The notes beneath the pieces were generated by a model. The model saw nothing but the letters and a program-made list of their open reading frames with translations. It ran no database searches and was not told the DNA's origin. Source: Prorocentrum cordatum (Eukaryota > Sar > Dinophyceae > Prorocentrales > Prorocentraceae). From it: a DNA stretch of 64,000 nucleotides. Position numbers and translations under genes: made by a program. The stretch spans positions 65,001-129,000 of the forward strand of contig CAUYUJ010016714.1 of assembly GCA_963575745.1 (NCBI GenBank). Reading direction: 5' to 3'. Shown here piece by piece: positions 41,886-51,285 of this stretch; position 1 is the first letter of the stretch, and every line of letters starts with the position of its first letter.

Positions 41886-43060
41886 GACCAAAATACTAGT
41901 GCAATCTAGTGTGCTTACGTGGAGCAAATCCGCAGGCTCCCTGGCAGGGGAACGCGGCGAGCCATCTCTGCGCCATCTTGGGTTGTCTTGGGCGCCTCTT
42001 GCGCTGGAGGCCGCCGCTAGGGGACCGAGAACCACCCCCAGATGGCACCCGGGAGGCCTTCAGGGGCAGCCCCAGGGCGCCAGAAAACTGTTAGGAAACA
42101 AAGCCGCATTTGCTCACATGGTTCTGGCTTCCAGGCGCAGGGCTGGGAGGGCTCCGGGCCGCCCTCGAGGACGTGAAACCGCCTCCAGATGGCGCCCCCG
42201 GAGGCCTCCTGGCCTGGCCTTGGGCTGTCTTGGGGCTATCACGGGCCGTCTGGGGCCGTCTACGGGCACGCTGGGGTTGCGTTGACACCCTCTTCGGAGG
42301 CCTCTTGGCCCATCCTGGGGCGATCTTGGGAGCTGTTGAGGCATCGTGGGCGCTGCAAGGGCAGAAGAATTCCTTTTTTCAACATTTTAGAAATACCAAC
42401 AGACAATACTATATCTTTGCGCCGGAAGGCCCTGCTGGGCGTACTCTTGGGACGCTCCAGAGCCTTTTGGAAAGCATTGCGGCCGTCTGGAGGCCGTCTT
42501 GGGCTGTTTTGTCGGGGTTGGACAGACCCCCCTTTAGTAAAACGTGGTTTAGGGAAAACGACCTGAGGCCCAAACCTGGCGGGCGCAAGCCTGGAAAATA
42601 ACGGCCACGGCGCCCTCTCGAGAACCGAAAACGGACAACTCACTTATCGACGTGTCACTGTTGGGGGTTTTGTCCACCTCCGATCTTGGGCTCTCTGAGG
42701 CAGTCTGGACGCCATCTTGTGCCTCGGCTGTGTCGGAGGCATCTTCGGCGAGCTTGGCGGCCTCTTGGGCTCGCTTGGGCCGTCTGCGAGGCGCAGACTC
42801 TCTCTGCGGGCCCTCCCCGCAGGCCTCCCTGGACGCTGCCAACAGAGCAGTGCACCACACGCTGCTCCTGCGATTGCAGGACAGGAGTGGGAAGCCGCTG
42901 GTTGGACCTACAGTTTGCGGAAACTGGGCTCGCAAGACGTAGATAGGATCCACAGAAAAAAAAAGCGGCGAAGCCGAACGGCTCGTGGAGCTCGTGGAGA
43001 GGGAGGAGGGGGGGGAGGGCAAACGTGCAGGTGAGTGACCTGGGAGCGCCTGAGCGTGCC
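41885..43060 (+). repeat. Segmental duplication family D, copy 2
   Basis: Partner of 34555-35860, lacking the internal ~185-bp duplication. A diverged PPR joint lies near 42880-42960. It ends close to GTGCAGGTGAGTGACCTGGG where copy 1 continues to a PPR unit. Confidence 0.88.
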
Positions 43061-43539
43061 GCGGCATCGACTCCGTGGAGGAGGGAATACGGTGAGTTCC
43101 GACGAGCCGCGCTGTTGTCCTTGACGCCGCGTGGACTTGTCAACCCTGCACGATCGGCAGATATGAAATCGCGCGATCGTCCACGTCGGCCGATTCCGGA
43201 CCAGTATCGGCATTGAGCCAAGGATGCGGGCCCTGAGGCCGCCACCGCGTCGACGCGAATCTGCACACCCCTCTCCGTTGCTCGGTGAAGAGGGGCAAGA
43301 ACCTCGCTCTCGGGTGGCGCTGGACTGGGCGGGCAGCGGAGAGGATGAACGGCCAGAGGAGGAAGGAGAAGAGAGCGAGCGCCCTGGGAGGCGCGGAGAT
43401 GCGCTCCTTCTGCCTCGGACGCGGCCACAACGATCCCATGTGGGACGGGCGATCCCCGACGACCTCCCGGCTCTGGAGGCCCGCCTCCGGCTGCGAGGCG
43501 AGGAGGCCGCCACGGGAGAGCGCTGGTCCGCTGGGGGTG

Positions 43540-43698
43540 GGTGGGGCCGTTCCTGAGCCACGTCCCGTCGGGCTGTGAGCGGGGCGCTCCAGCCCTCCAC
43601 TATGTCCAGGCACCAGTACTGCGCCATGACGTTCTTGCTGGGGCGCACGCTCTGCACGGGACCCTGCATCACCTCCCTGAAACTTGTCTGAGGCCTCA
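43540..43698 (-). CDS. Candidate exon of unknown function
   Basis: On the minus strand a TTTCAG (43690-43695 region) precedes an open frame reading EVMQGPVQSVRPSKNVMAQY, then WCLDIVEGWSAPLTARRDVA and QER. The composition is balanced, unlike the repeat-derived frames around it, and the start coincides with an acceptor-like AG. Beyond QER the frame becomes Arg/Ser/Pro-rich and the exon end is unclear. It lies between family D copy 2 and the double PPR module on the same strand, so it could belong to the same transcript. Not recognised. Confidence 0.35.
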
Positions 43699-43699
43699 G

Positions 43700-44150
43700 G
43701 GGCCACTCTTCGGATATGTTGGGTGTTTCTTGGGCCGTGTCGGGAGCATCTTGGGTCCTTCTGCGAGGCTACCTGAGGTCTTTGGGAGGGCTCTTGCGGT
43801 ATTTCGGGGGCATCTGGGGCCGTTCCCAGGCTGTCCCTCAGAGCACCTTTCGGAAGACAGCCAGGAAGCTTATTTTGGAATCGCCTTGGAGCCTTCCTGG
43901 GGCGTCCTTGGGGCTCTCCGAAGCTCTGTGGGGACTCTATTGGGGCCGTCGTGGCGGGCACATTGGGCTCTTTGGGCCCCTTTTTGGGCCGTTCTTCGGC
44001 CATCTTGAAGCCCTTGTGGGCAGTCTGGCGGCTTCTCTCGGGAGCCTGATGGGCAATGATGGGGCGATCTAGGAGGCGCTGGGAGAGGTCTGGGGCCGCT
44101 CTTGGGGCAAAATAAAGAGACCTACAAATCCAGAAACTTGGGCTTCCTGG
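43700..44150 (+). repeat. Diverged CTTGGG/CTTGGAGCC tract
   Basis: A looser tract than most, with CTGTCCCTCAGAGCACCTTT near 43849 resembling the CTGTCCCCCCGAGCCTCTTC of family C. No gene. Confidence 0.5.
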
Positions 44151-44214
44151 GGGCATCCCCTGTCCGAACGACGGCAGCACAATCTCGCGCGCACGGATTC
44201 GAACATAGTAGTTT

Positions 44215-44455
44215 GTAGTATGGATGACGTTGGGCTCCAACTTCGCCTCCCGCATCTTGCTCAGCAGCGCCAGCGCCCGCTGCCACTGCTCGCCCGTCTC
44301 GCACGCGCTGATCCCAGCGCTGTAGCTGATGGCGTCGGGCTCCAGCTTCGCCTCCCGCATCTCGCTCAGTAGCGCCAGCGCCGGCTGCCACTGTTCGCCT
44401 TTCCCGCACGCGCTAATCCCAGCATTGTAGCTGACTAAGGCTGACCCGCGGCCTT
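44215..44455 (-). CDS. Two tandem PPR repeats (partial gene)
   Basis: Minus frame: VSYNAGISACGKGEQWQPAL, ALLSEMREAKLEPDAISYSA, GISACETGEQWQRALALLSK, MREAKLEPNVI. Two 35-residue PPR units in phase (105-bp period between the GATGACGTTGGGC-like joints at 44223 and 44328). The tail HTTNYYVRIRAREIVLP differs from other modules. The frame stays open beyond, to 43140, through GC-rich sequence, so the true exon end is uncertain. Single substitutions (QPAL, KMREA) suggest mild decay or divergence. Confidence 0.7.
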
Positions 44456-44719
44456 CCGGAGGTGGCCGCTGGAGGGGGAGGTGGGCGAGGGATGCAGGCA
44501 AGCAGGCCTGAAGGTAGGACGCGGTGGTGGAGCCGGTGTCAGTGGAAACACACCCACGTAGGCATGACATGGTGTGGACAGGAGCTGTTTCTCACGCATC
44601 CGTCTGTTTTCATCATAGCTCCTGCGGGGAGAGTAGCCGTGATAATCCTACCCGCAATTCGCCGGGGCCGAATGATCATTTCATCTGGTGGTGTGGTGGC
44701 AGTGGGGCCGGTGGGCGCG

Positions 44720-44960
44720 GCCTTAGAGGCCCGCAAGAGGGCGGCGAGATGCCTCCCGGACGGGCCGAGAGGCTTCCCAGACGGCCCCAGAGGGCCCCAC
44801 GAACTCCCCAAGACTGGCCCCAGTGCGAGGACACGACTCGCCCTTTCGAGCGCACCGCCCCAAGACGTCCCCCAAAGGCGTAGAGATGGCTCCCAGAGGG
44901 TTCAAGAAGCCCCCAAGACGACGCTGGAAGTTCGACGCTCCCCAAGAGAGAGGGATCCAA
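44720..44960 (-). repeat. Inverted island of CTTGGG-type repeat
   Basis: The words read GACGGGCCGAGAGG, CCAGACGGCCCCAGAGGGCC, CGCCCCAAGACGTCCCCC and CCCCCAAGACGACGC, i.e. the C-rich strand is on top, opposite to both flanks. The island is about 235 bp. Confidence 0.65.
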
Positions 44961-46080
44961 GGCCTCTCAGGGACCGTTTGGGGGTCTCTCTTCGTCCTCC
45001 TGGGGGTCTCTCGGGGCCCTCTTGGGCCGTCTTGAGTGTCTCTTAGGCCCGATGTGGGGCAAACTCGGGCGCCTCTCGAACTTGGGCCGATATTGGGCGC
45101 TCTTGGGTATGTCTTGGATTGTTTCTTGGGCATGGAGCTGTCCCGGGGCCGTCTCGGGGGGCGCCTGGGAGCGTCTTGGGGCGATATGGGGGCCTGTGCA
45201 GCCGTCTTGGAGACTGTGCAGACAGAACGGCTTGGAGGCGGGGCGGTGGGGGCGTGCACAGCCATCTTGGAGACGGAGCGGTGGGGCCGTCTTGGGCCTT
45301 TCTGAACTGCTCTTGGGGCTGTCTTGGGTGCGTCTTGGGCCGTCTCGGGCGCCTCTGGAGCCGTCCCGGGGCCGTGTGGGGCCGTTTGGGTGGCCTGTAT
45401 AGCCGTCTTGGACGCTGCGAGGACGAACAACAAAAAATAGAATGAACATGTGCGTTTCCCGTGGGGAATAAGACGATTTTGGCCTCTTGGGGCTTTCCTG
45501 GAGGCCCTCTTGAGTCATCTTGGGGGCCTCCTTGCTTGCCTTGGGGGCCCCTGGGGCTGTCTTGGGGCTCTGAGGCAGTATTGGCGCTCCCTGGAACCTC
45601 TCGGCGCCGTAGCGTGGTTCATCAATGACTGCTCTTTGGGCCGTCTTGAGTGCGTCTTGGGCCGTCTCGGGCGCCTCTGGAGCCGTCCTCGGGCCGTGTG
45701 GGGGCGCTCCTGGGGCCTCTGGGCGCGTCTTGGGGCGAGCTGGGGGGCCTGTATAGCCGTCTTGGCCACTGCGAAGACGACAATACTTTACATCGGGAAA
45801 CCCTGCGTTTTCCGTAATGATTGGGGCGGTTTTGCCTCTGGGGCCTGTCCTGGGGGGTCCTCCTGGGCCGTCTTGGGGGCGTCCTGGCCTTTCCTTGAAG
45901 GCCTGGGGGACTGTCCTGAGGCTCGCCTGGGTTCCTCTTGGGCCGACCTGGCGCTCTCGTGAGCGTCCCTGAGCTGTCTTGAGGCCGTCTTGGGGCATCT
46001 TGGGACCCTCCAGAGCCGTCTCGGAGCGTCCTGGGGGCTCTCAGGGCGGCTCGGAGGGCCACTCGGGACAGAGGACCTTT
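44960..46080 (+). repeat. CTTGGG tracts with two linkers
   Basis: Linkers at about 45415-45475 (AACATGTGCGTTTCCCGTGG) and 45770-45835 (CCTGCGTTTTCCGTAATGAT) lie about 355 bp apart. CCTGTATAGCCGTCTTGG precedes each. It is the same design as 49330-50770. No gene. Confidence 0.75.
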
Positions 46081-46094
46081 TCGCACGCGAGGAC

Positions 46095-46265
46095 CCCTGC
46101 ATTGTAGAAGAGTTGACGTTGGGCTGCAGCTTCGCCTCCCGCATCTCGCTCAGCAGCGCCAGCGCCCGCTGCCACTGCTCGCCCTTCCCGCACGCGCTGA
46201 TCCCAGCACTGTAGCTGATTGTAGTATAGACTAGGGTGGACCCGTGGACTCCGTCTACGTTATCA
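46095..46265 (-). pseudogene. PPR module
   Basis: Minus frame: VDGVHGSTLVYTTISYSAGI, SACGKGEQWQRALALLSEMR, EAKLQPNVNSSTMQGSSRAK. One full PPR unit. An extra YTT lies between the joint and ISYSAG, as though two module types were fused. Asn replaces Ile after LQPNV. Confidence 0.65.
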
Positions 46266-46269
46266 TGTG

Positions 46270-46640
46270 GTAGCAGGGGGGCGCCCCGGCGCCGCCCCGG
46301 GCTCGTGCGAGAACTCCGACACGGTGTCGGGCGCGGGCGGGCCCGCGCACAGCGGCGGGCAGCACCCCGCGGCGAAGCGTCCGCCGGCTTGGCACCACGC
46401 GCCCGTAATGGCGCGCCAGCGGGAGACGCCTCTTCGCGTCGTGAAAGAGTCGTGGCGGAACATGAGAGGCCGCCCACATGGGGTCCGAGTAGATGGGGCT
46501 GAATGAGCGCGCTACAGCGGCGACGCAGTGGCGGCGTCGGCGGTGCTTCGCCGACGTCTGCGTGAGAAAATGGAGCTCAGAATCCAGCCGCATCGACGAT
46601 GCAGCGGCGATACGGCACAATCCTCCGACCACATCTAATT
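46270..46640. other. Low-repeat segment with competing open frames
   Basis: Not CTTGGG repeat. Several minus frames are open, including MFRHDSFTTRRGVSRWRAIT at 46463 running to a stop at 46263, and a 125-codon frame from 46632. A short plus frame (about 46640-46760, NVELLEALAKPVDTVSKAAQ) is also protein-like. None has a recognised domain, and I cannot choose among them. Confidence 0.3.
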
Positions 46641-46739
46641 ACCATGACCTCATCTGGGAGGCCAGAGAACACGTTTGGTAATGTTGAGCTCCTGGAGGCC
46701 CTCGCAAAGCCCGTGGACACCGTGAGCAAAGCAGCTCAA

Positions 46740-47255
46740 GAAGAGCAAAAGGTCCGCGGGAAGGGGTCCAGCGGCGTCTTGTGGGCGTTTGGGGGCTACG
46801 GAAGGTTCTGTTCGGGCGTCTTGGGTGTCTCTGGGCCGTGGTGGGGCCGTCGGAGGCCGGCGTAGGCGCCTCTTGGGCCGTCGTGGGCCGTCTTGGGCCG
46901 CTCCTGGGGCCGTCTTGGGTGCCACTTTGGCCGTCTTGCGCGCCTCCTGGGCCGTCGCGGGGCCGTCCTGGACCGTGGAGCCGTCTCGGGGCACTCTTGG
47001 AGCGTCGTGGCGCTCTCGTGGAGGCCTCGTGGGCCGTGTTGGAACGACCTCGCAGGGTCCTGGAACCGGGTTGGGCCTTCTAGGGAGCAGATGGCAAGAG
47101 CCTGGGAATCCTTCGCGAAGCAATGGGGAATCCATGCACTGGCCGCCTCGGGCCTCGACGGGGAGTCTCCTGGGCCGTCCTGGGAGGCTTCTCGCCCGAC
47201 GTCGGGCACTCTTGGGCCGCCCAGGGGCTCGCTGGGAGTCCGCTCGGGCCGTCGG
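46740..47255 (+). repeat. CTTGGG tract
   Basis: A G-rich tract in the usual orientation, ending at the CT microsatellite. No gene. Confidence 0.7.
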
Positions 47256-47259
47256 GGCG

Positions 47260-47260
<1 letters not shown>

Positions 47261-47322
<62 letters not shown>
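47261..47322. repeat. (CT)n microsatellite, 3' side of the retrogene
   Basis: About 30 CT dinucleotides. A matching (CT)n run lies at 49299-49330 beyond the 5' end of the minus-strand gene, so the gene plus its spliced-leader relic is bracketed by the same dinucleotide. Confidence 0.95.
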
Positions 47323-47325
<3 letters not shown>

Positions 47326-47842
47326 CGCCAGAAGGGCGACCACGGTCGATCAGAGCCGACCGCGGGCGCCCGCACGTTCCAGCGCGGCCCGCCGCCCTCC
47401 CAGCGGCTGGCCAAGCATCCGACGGCTAGCTCGCAAGCTCAACCGCCAGGCACTCATCGCTTCTGGCGAGTAGCCGACGGAGCCTGCCAGGCCCACGCGG
47501 CGACGAGGACCCAAGACAGGGCACCGACAGGGGCGAGCGCCATCCGAGACCCGCACGGGTCGCAGAAGCCACACGCCCCACCCCCGCGGGGACGGCCCGA
47601 CCCACCCAAGAGCCCAGACCAGGAGGGGACGGGGACGGCCCCCCAAGGCCGCCCACCTCCCCGCACCAAGGAAACCCAGAGGTTTCCGAGGCGCGCCGCC
47701 CACGGCCCAGAACCGACCAGCAATTCGAGCCGAGCCCAGCGGCCGCGCGCGCGCCCAGGCCAAGGCGCCCGCACAGTGCGCACACCCAGTCAGTTACAAA
47801 ATGTCCAGAAGAGTGTGGAAGCCAGCAGCACCCGCAGCGCCT

Positions 47843-49165
47843 TCACAGCCGCCTCCGCTGCTTTCGCTTCGCCTTGGCCGTTTCTGACCTGTTCATGGCG
47901 TCAATCGCCCCCCAAAGGTCCTCGTCAGCAGTCGGGACGTCACGCCCGCCCTCCGCCAAGGCCGCCCTGGCGATGGCGAACCACTCGTCCGCAGTGCCGA
48001 CTTCCTTCAGGAAGAAAGGCGGAACGGAGGCCACAGCCCGCCGCCGTGCCGCCGCGCGGCTCCGCGACTCCTTCTGGACGGACGCCTGGGCGTGGATCCA
48101 CCCGCCGTCCCGAATGCCATCCGCCTCCGAAGGCGCTCGCGCCGCGCCCGCCTGCTCGACGACTGGCGACGGGAAGTCGCACGAGTCGACCGCGAGGTCA
48201 GCCCAGCTCGCGCCAGGCGCGGCCTCCGCGTCCGCCTCGGTGCCGCCGCCGCCGTGGGAGTCCATCACGATCTCCTCCGCCTCGTGGAAGATGTCGTCGT
48301 CCTGGTCCTCCGAGTGAGTCGCCAGCACGTCGGCCACCAGCGCTGGAGTTGCCGCCGCCAGACCAGCCGCCGATGCCCCATCCGCCGTGGCCGCCGACGG
48401 ACCCCCCGATGCCCCAGCCGCCTCCGTACCCCCCACGGCCGCCGTGTAGGCATCGGGGTCCTGATCGCCGAGGCCCTCGAGCTCCGGCAATTCGAAGCCC
48501 TCCTGGCCCTCCGCATCCGCGATGTCGAAGATCTCAGCCTCGTTTGCGCTGCCGAAGTCGCGCGCGCCCTCCAGCCCCGTCGCCTCCTCGAGGTCGGTGG
48601 AACCCAGGTCGCAAGACCCCGCGGTGCCCTCGAAGCCGTGCTTCTGCTCCGACATGCTGCTCTCCTCGATGCCGTGCGCCGCCTCAGAGCCCTCCGCGGG
48701 GGAGTCCGCGTCGAGGCCCTCCATGGCGCACGACTGCTGGCAGGAGCAGGCTTCGCCGCGACCGCCGAGCCAGCGGCGAGCCTCCTGCAGTGCATGCTCA
48801 CCCTCCCCTGGGTGCCTCAGGAGCCTGCTGGCGGCGTCCAGCTCGCGCCAGGCTCGCTCGAGGTGGGTGGGGGGCCGCTGCCTGGCGTCGCGGAGCATGG
48901 CCAAGCCCTTGGCGAGGGTGGCCTCGCCAGTGAGGGCGACCAGCTCCGCGGCGATCCCAAGCAGCCGTTGAGCGCGGCCGCTCAGCCCATGCCCCGCCGA
49001 TTCGTCACCCTCCCGCGCGCGCACGGCCTTGGCCACCTGCGGCGGGCTGCTCGGCGCCCCCGCCTGCAGCAGCAGCAGCAAGGCGGCCGCCGCCTCGATC
49101 GTGGGCACTGTGACCGTCCCCACACCGTGCCGCACGACCAGACCGCCTTTCCCACTGCGCACCAT
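47843..49165 (-). CDS. Intronless retroposed gene, protein of unknown function
   Basis: ATG at 49165 opens 440 codons to a stop at 47843 with no interruption. The frame is also open upstream to the spliced-leader relic, but without another ATG. The protein has four parts: an N-terminal region with short hydrophobic stretch (AAALLLLLQAG) and helical AQRLLGIAAELVALTGEATL; a short Cys cluster (CSCQQSC, about residue 140); a long acidic, Ala/Gly/Glu-rich middle (EDQDDDIFHEAEEIV); and a C terminus with DEWFAIARAALAEGG ending in basic KAKRKQRRRL, which could act as a nuclear signal. I do not recognise the family. Leader relic plus lack of introns points to reverse-transcribed mRNA. Expression is unproven, but 440 stop-free codons with varied composition argue against old decay. 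Confidence 0.7.
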   Translation of the reverse strand: MVRSGKGGLVVRHGVGTVTVPTIEAAAALLLLLQAGAPSSPPQVAKAVRAREGDESAGHGLSGRAQRLLGIAAELVALTGEATLAKGLAMLRDARQRPPTHLERAWRELDAASRLLRHPGEGEHALQEARRWLGGRGEACSCQQSCAMEGLDADSPAEGSEAAHGIEESSMSEQKHGFEGTAGSCDLGSTDLEEATGLEGARDFGSANEAEIFDIADAEGQEGFELPELEGLGDQDPDAYTAAVGGTEAAGASGGPSAATADGASAAGLAAATPALVADVLATHSEDQDDDIFHEAEEIVMDSHGGGGTEADAEAAPGASWADLAVDSCDFPSPVVEQAGAARAPSEADGIRDGGWIHAQASVQKESRSRAAARRRAVASVPPFFLKEVGTADEWFAIARAALAEGGRDVPTADEDLWGAIDAMNRSETAKAKRKQRRRL

Positions 49166-49274
49166 GACGGCGCGAGTGCCGGCGGGCAGCCACGCGCGCG
49201 CCGAGGGCCGCGCGAGCCAAGACGCCCCCGCCAAGGCGCGCTCCCGTCGGGTCCAGCCGAGCCCCAGCCGAACC

Positions 49275-49295
49275 CTTGAGCCCAAATGGCTACGG
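49275..49295 (-). other. Relic dinoflagellate spliced leader (DinoSL)
   Basis: On the minus strand the sequence reads CCGTAGCCATTTGGG followed by CTCAAG, with T before it. The DinoSL added by trans-splicing to dinoflagellate nuclear mRNAs reads (A/G/T)CCGTAGCCATTTTGG then CTCAAG, so 21 of 22 bases agree. A genomic leader directly upstream of an intronless frame is the known mark of a processed mRNA copied back into the genome. It begins 5 bp from a (CT)n run and ends 109 bp before the ATG. Confidence 0.92.

Positions 49296-49298
<3 letters not shown>

Positions 49299-49330
<32 letters not shown>
49299..49330. repeat. (CT)n microsatellite, 5' side of the retrogene
   Basis: About 15 CT dinucleotides immediately outside the spliced-leader relic. 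Together with 47261-47322 it may be a split insertion target or an independent expansion. Confidence 0.95.
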
Positions 49331-49332
<2 letters not shown>

Positions 49333-50770
49333 GAGCCGCCTTGGGGCCGTCTTGGGGCCGCCGAGACTCCGTGGGGGGGGGGCCTTCCGAGGGCCGTGGT
49401 CACTTTTTGTTACGGCTCTCCTTGGAACCTGATTGGGGGCCTCTCGGGGCTTCACTTTTCGGCCTCCTGGGGGGCCTCTCGGGGCCCTCTTGGGCTGCCT
49501 TGGGCCGTCTTGGGTGCCTCTCGGGGCCCTCCTGGGCGGTCTTGGGCGCCTCGTGGGGTCGTCGCGGGCCGTCTTGGGCGCCTGTGGGGCCGCCTGGGGA
49601 CGGTTTGGAAGCCCTCGTGGGCTATCTTTGGCTGCTCTTGGGGTTGCCTTGATTGCTTCTTGGGCTGTCCAGGGAGCCTCATGGAGGCTTCCTGAGGCGC
49701 CTTGAGGCGATGTTGGGGGCCTGTATTGTTGTCGTGGACGCTTGGAAAAGGAACAGCACAGAGATTGCGAAGATGTACGTCTCCCGTAGGTTTTGTGAAG
49801 ATTGTTGCGTGTCCGGCCTCTCTCGGGCGTTTCTGGGAGCCCACTTGGAGCGTTGTGGAGCCCTCATGGGTGCCTCTTGCCTCTTGGGGCAGTCTTGGGC
49901 GCCTGTGGGGCCGTCTGAGGAACGTTCGGAGGCGCACTTGGGCCATCTGTGGCCGCTCTTGAGGCTGCGTGGACTGCTTCTTTGGCTGTAATGAGCGCCG
50001 CAGGAGCCGTCCTGGGGCCGTCGGGGGCCGTCTGAGTAGCCTCATGGAGGCCTCCTGAGACGTCGTGGGGCGATTTGGGGGGCCTGTATTGTCGTCTTGG
50101 ACTCTTTGGAAACGGAAAGCGCGAGAATTGCGAAAATGAGCGTTTTCCTGTAGGGTTTGGAACATATTTCTGCTTGCGCGGGCTCTCTCGGGCGTCTTCT
50201 CGGAGCCCAGTTGGAGCGTTTGGGGGCCCTCGTGGGTGCCTCTTAGGGCCGTCTTGGGCGCCTGTGGGGCCGTTTTTGGACCGTCTGGAGGCCCTCTTGG
50301 GCCATCTGTGGCCGCTCTTGGGGCTGTCTTGACTGCTTCTTGGGATGTGATGGGTGCCACAGGAGCCGTTCTGGGGCCGTCGGGGGCTGTCTTGGGAGCC
50401 TCATGGGGGCCTCCTGAGACGTCTTGGGCCGATCTTGGGTGCCCGCATTGTCGTCGTGAACGCTTTGAAAACGAAAAGGACGGGAGTTGCGAACATGTGC
50501 GTTCCCCATCGGTTTTGTAACGATTTTTGCAAGTGCGGTTTCTCTCGGGCGTCTTTGGGGAGCCCACTTGGAGCGTTGTGGGGCCCTCGTGGGTGCTTTT
50601 TGGGGGCCGCCTGGGAGGCTGTCTGGAGGCTGTCTGGAGCGTCTTCGAGCGCTCGTGGACCGTCTCGCAGACCCTCGGCCCGTCTCGTCTCGTGGTCGTC
50701 TGGGGCCTGCTGGGGCCGCCCAGTGCTCCCCAGGGGACGGCCTGGCAGGGCGCGCGGGGCCGAGTTGGGA
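49330..50770 (+). repeat. CTTGGG higher-order tandem, ~359 bp, about 3.5 units
   Basis: GCCTGTATTGT.GTCGTGGAC-type phrases near 49720, 50080 and (as GCCCGCATTGTCGTCGTG) 50440 are followed by AACG.AAAG and a GTTTTCCTGTAGG-like linker, giving periods near 358-360 bp. No gene. Confidence 0.85.
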
Positions 50771-50999
50771 TATAGCTCGTCATTGCCACCATCCTGGCAC
50801 GCAGGGGCTCTGGCAGTGGACAAACCTCCCTTTAAAAAAACCTCCCCTTAGTGAAAACGGCCTGGGACCGACACCGACGGACCTGGACCCGAAACAATGA
50901 CGGCCGCGACGCCCTCTCGCGAAGCGAAAACGGCAAATTCCTAAATCGACGTGTCAGGGTAGGAGGTCTGTCCACCCCCGACACGGGCTCCGGCAGTGT

Positions 51000-51285
51000 A
51001 GGAGAGGTGACGTCGGGCTCCAGCTTCGCCTCCCGCATCTCGCTCAGCAGCTCTAGGGCCCGCTGCCATTGCTCGCCCCTCTCGCACGCGCTGATCCCGG
51101 CGTTGTAGCTGACTAGGGCTGACCCGTGGACTCCGTCCACGACATCTTTCTGAAATTGTTCTCGGAGGAACGGCGCAGATTGTACCGAAAATCTACAGAC
51201 ACGGCGGCGGCTCGGGCGGCGGCAGCGAGACCGCGCCTTCGTGTCCGAGCTCTTGCAGCGCTCCAGCAGCTGGGCCCAGCGCACT
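51000..51285 (-). pseudogene. PPR module with Arg/Ser-rich lead
   Basis: A continuous minus frame: LLERCKSSDTKARSRCRRPS, RRRVCRFSVQSAPFLREQFQ, KDVVDGVHGSALVSYNAGIS, ACERGEQWQRALELLSEMRE, AKLEPDVTSPTLPEPVSGVD. One full PPR unit plus the lead seen at 37960-38245. After EPDVTS the frame enters a segment related to family D (RPPTLTRRFRNLPFS). The close agreement of the lead in two places fits recent duplication of family A. Confidence 0.65.
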
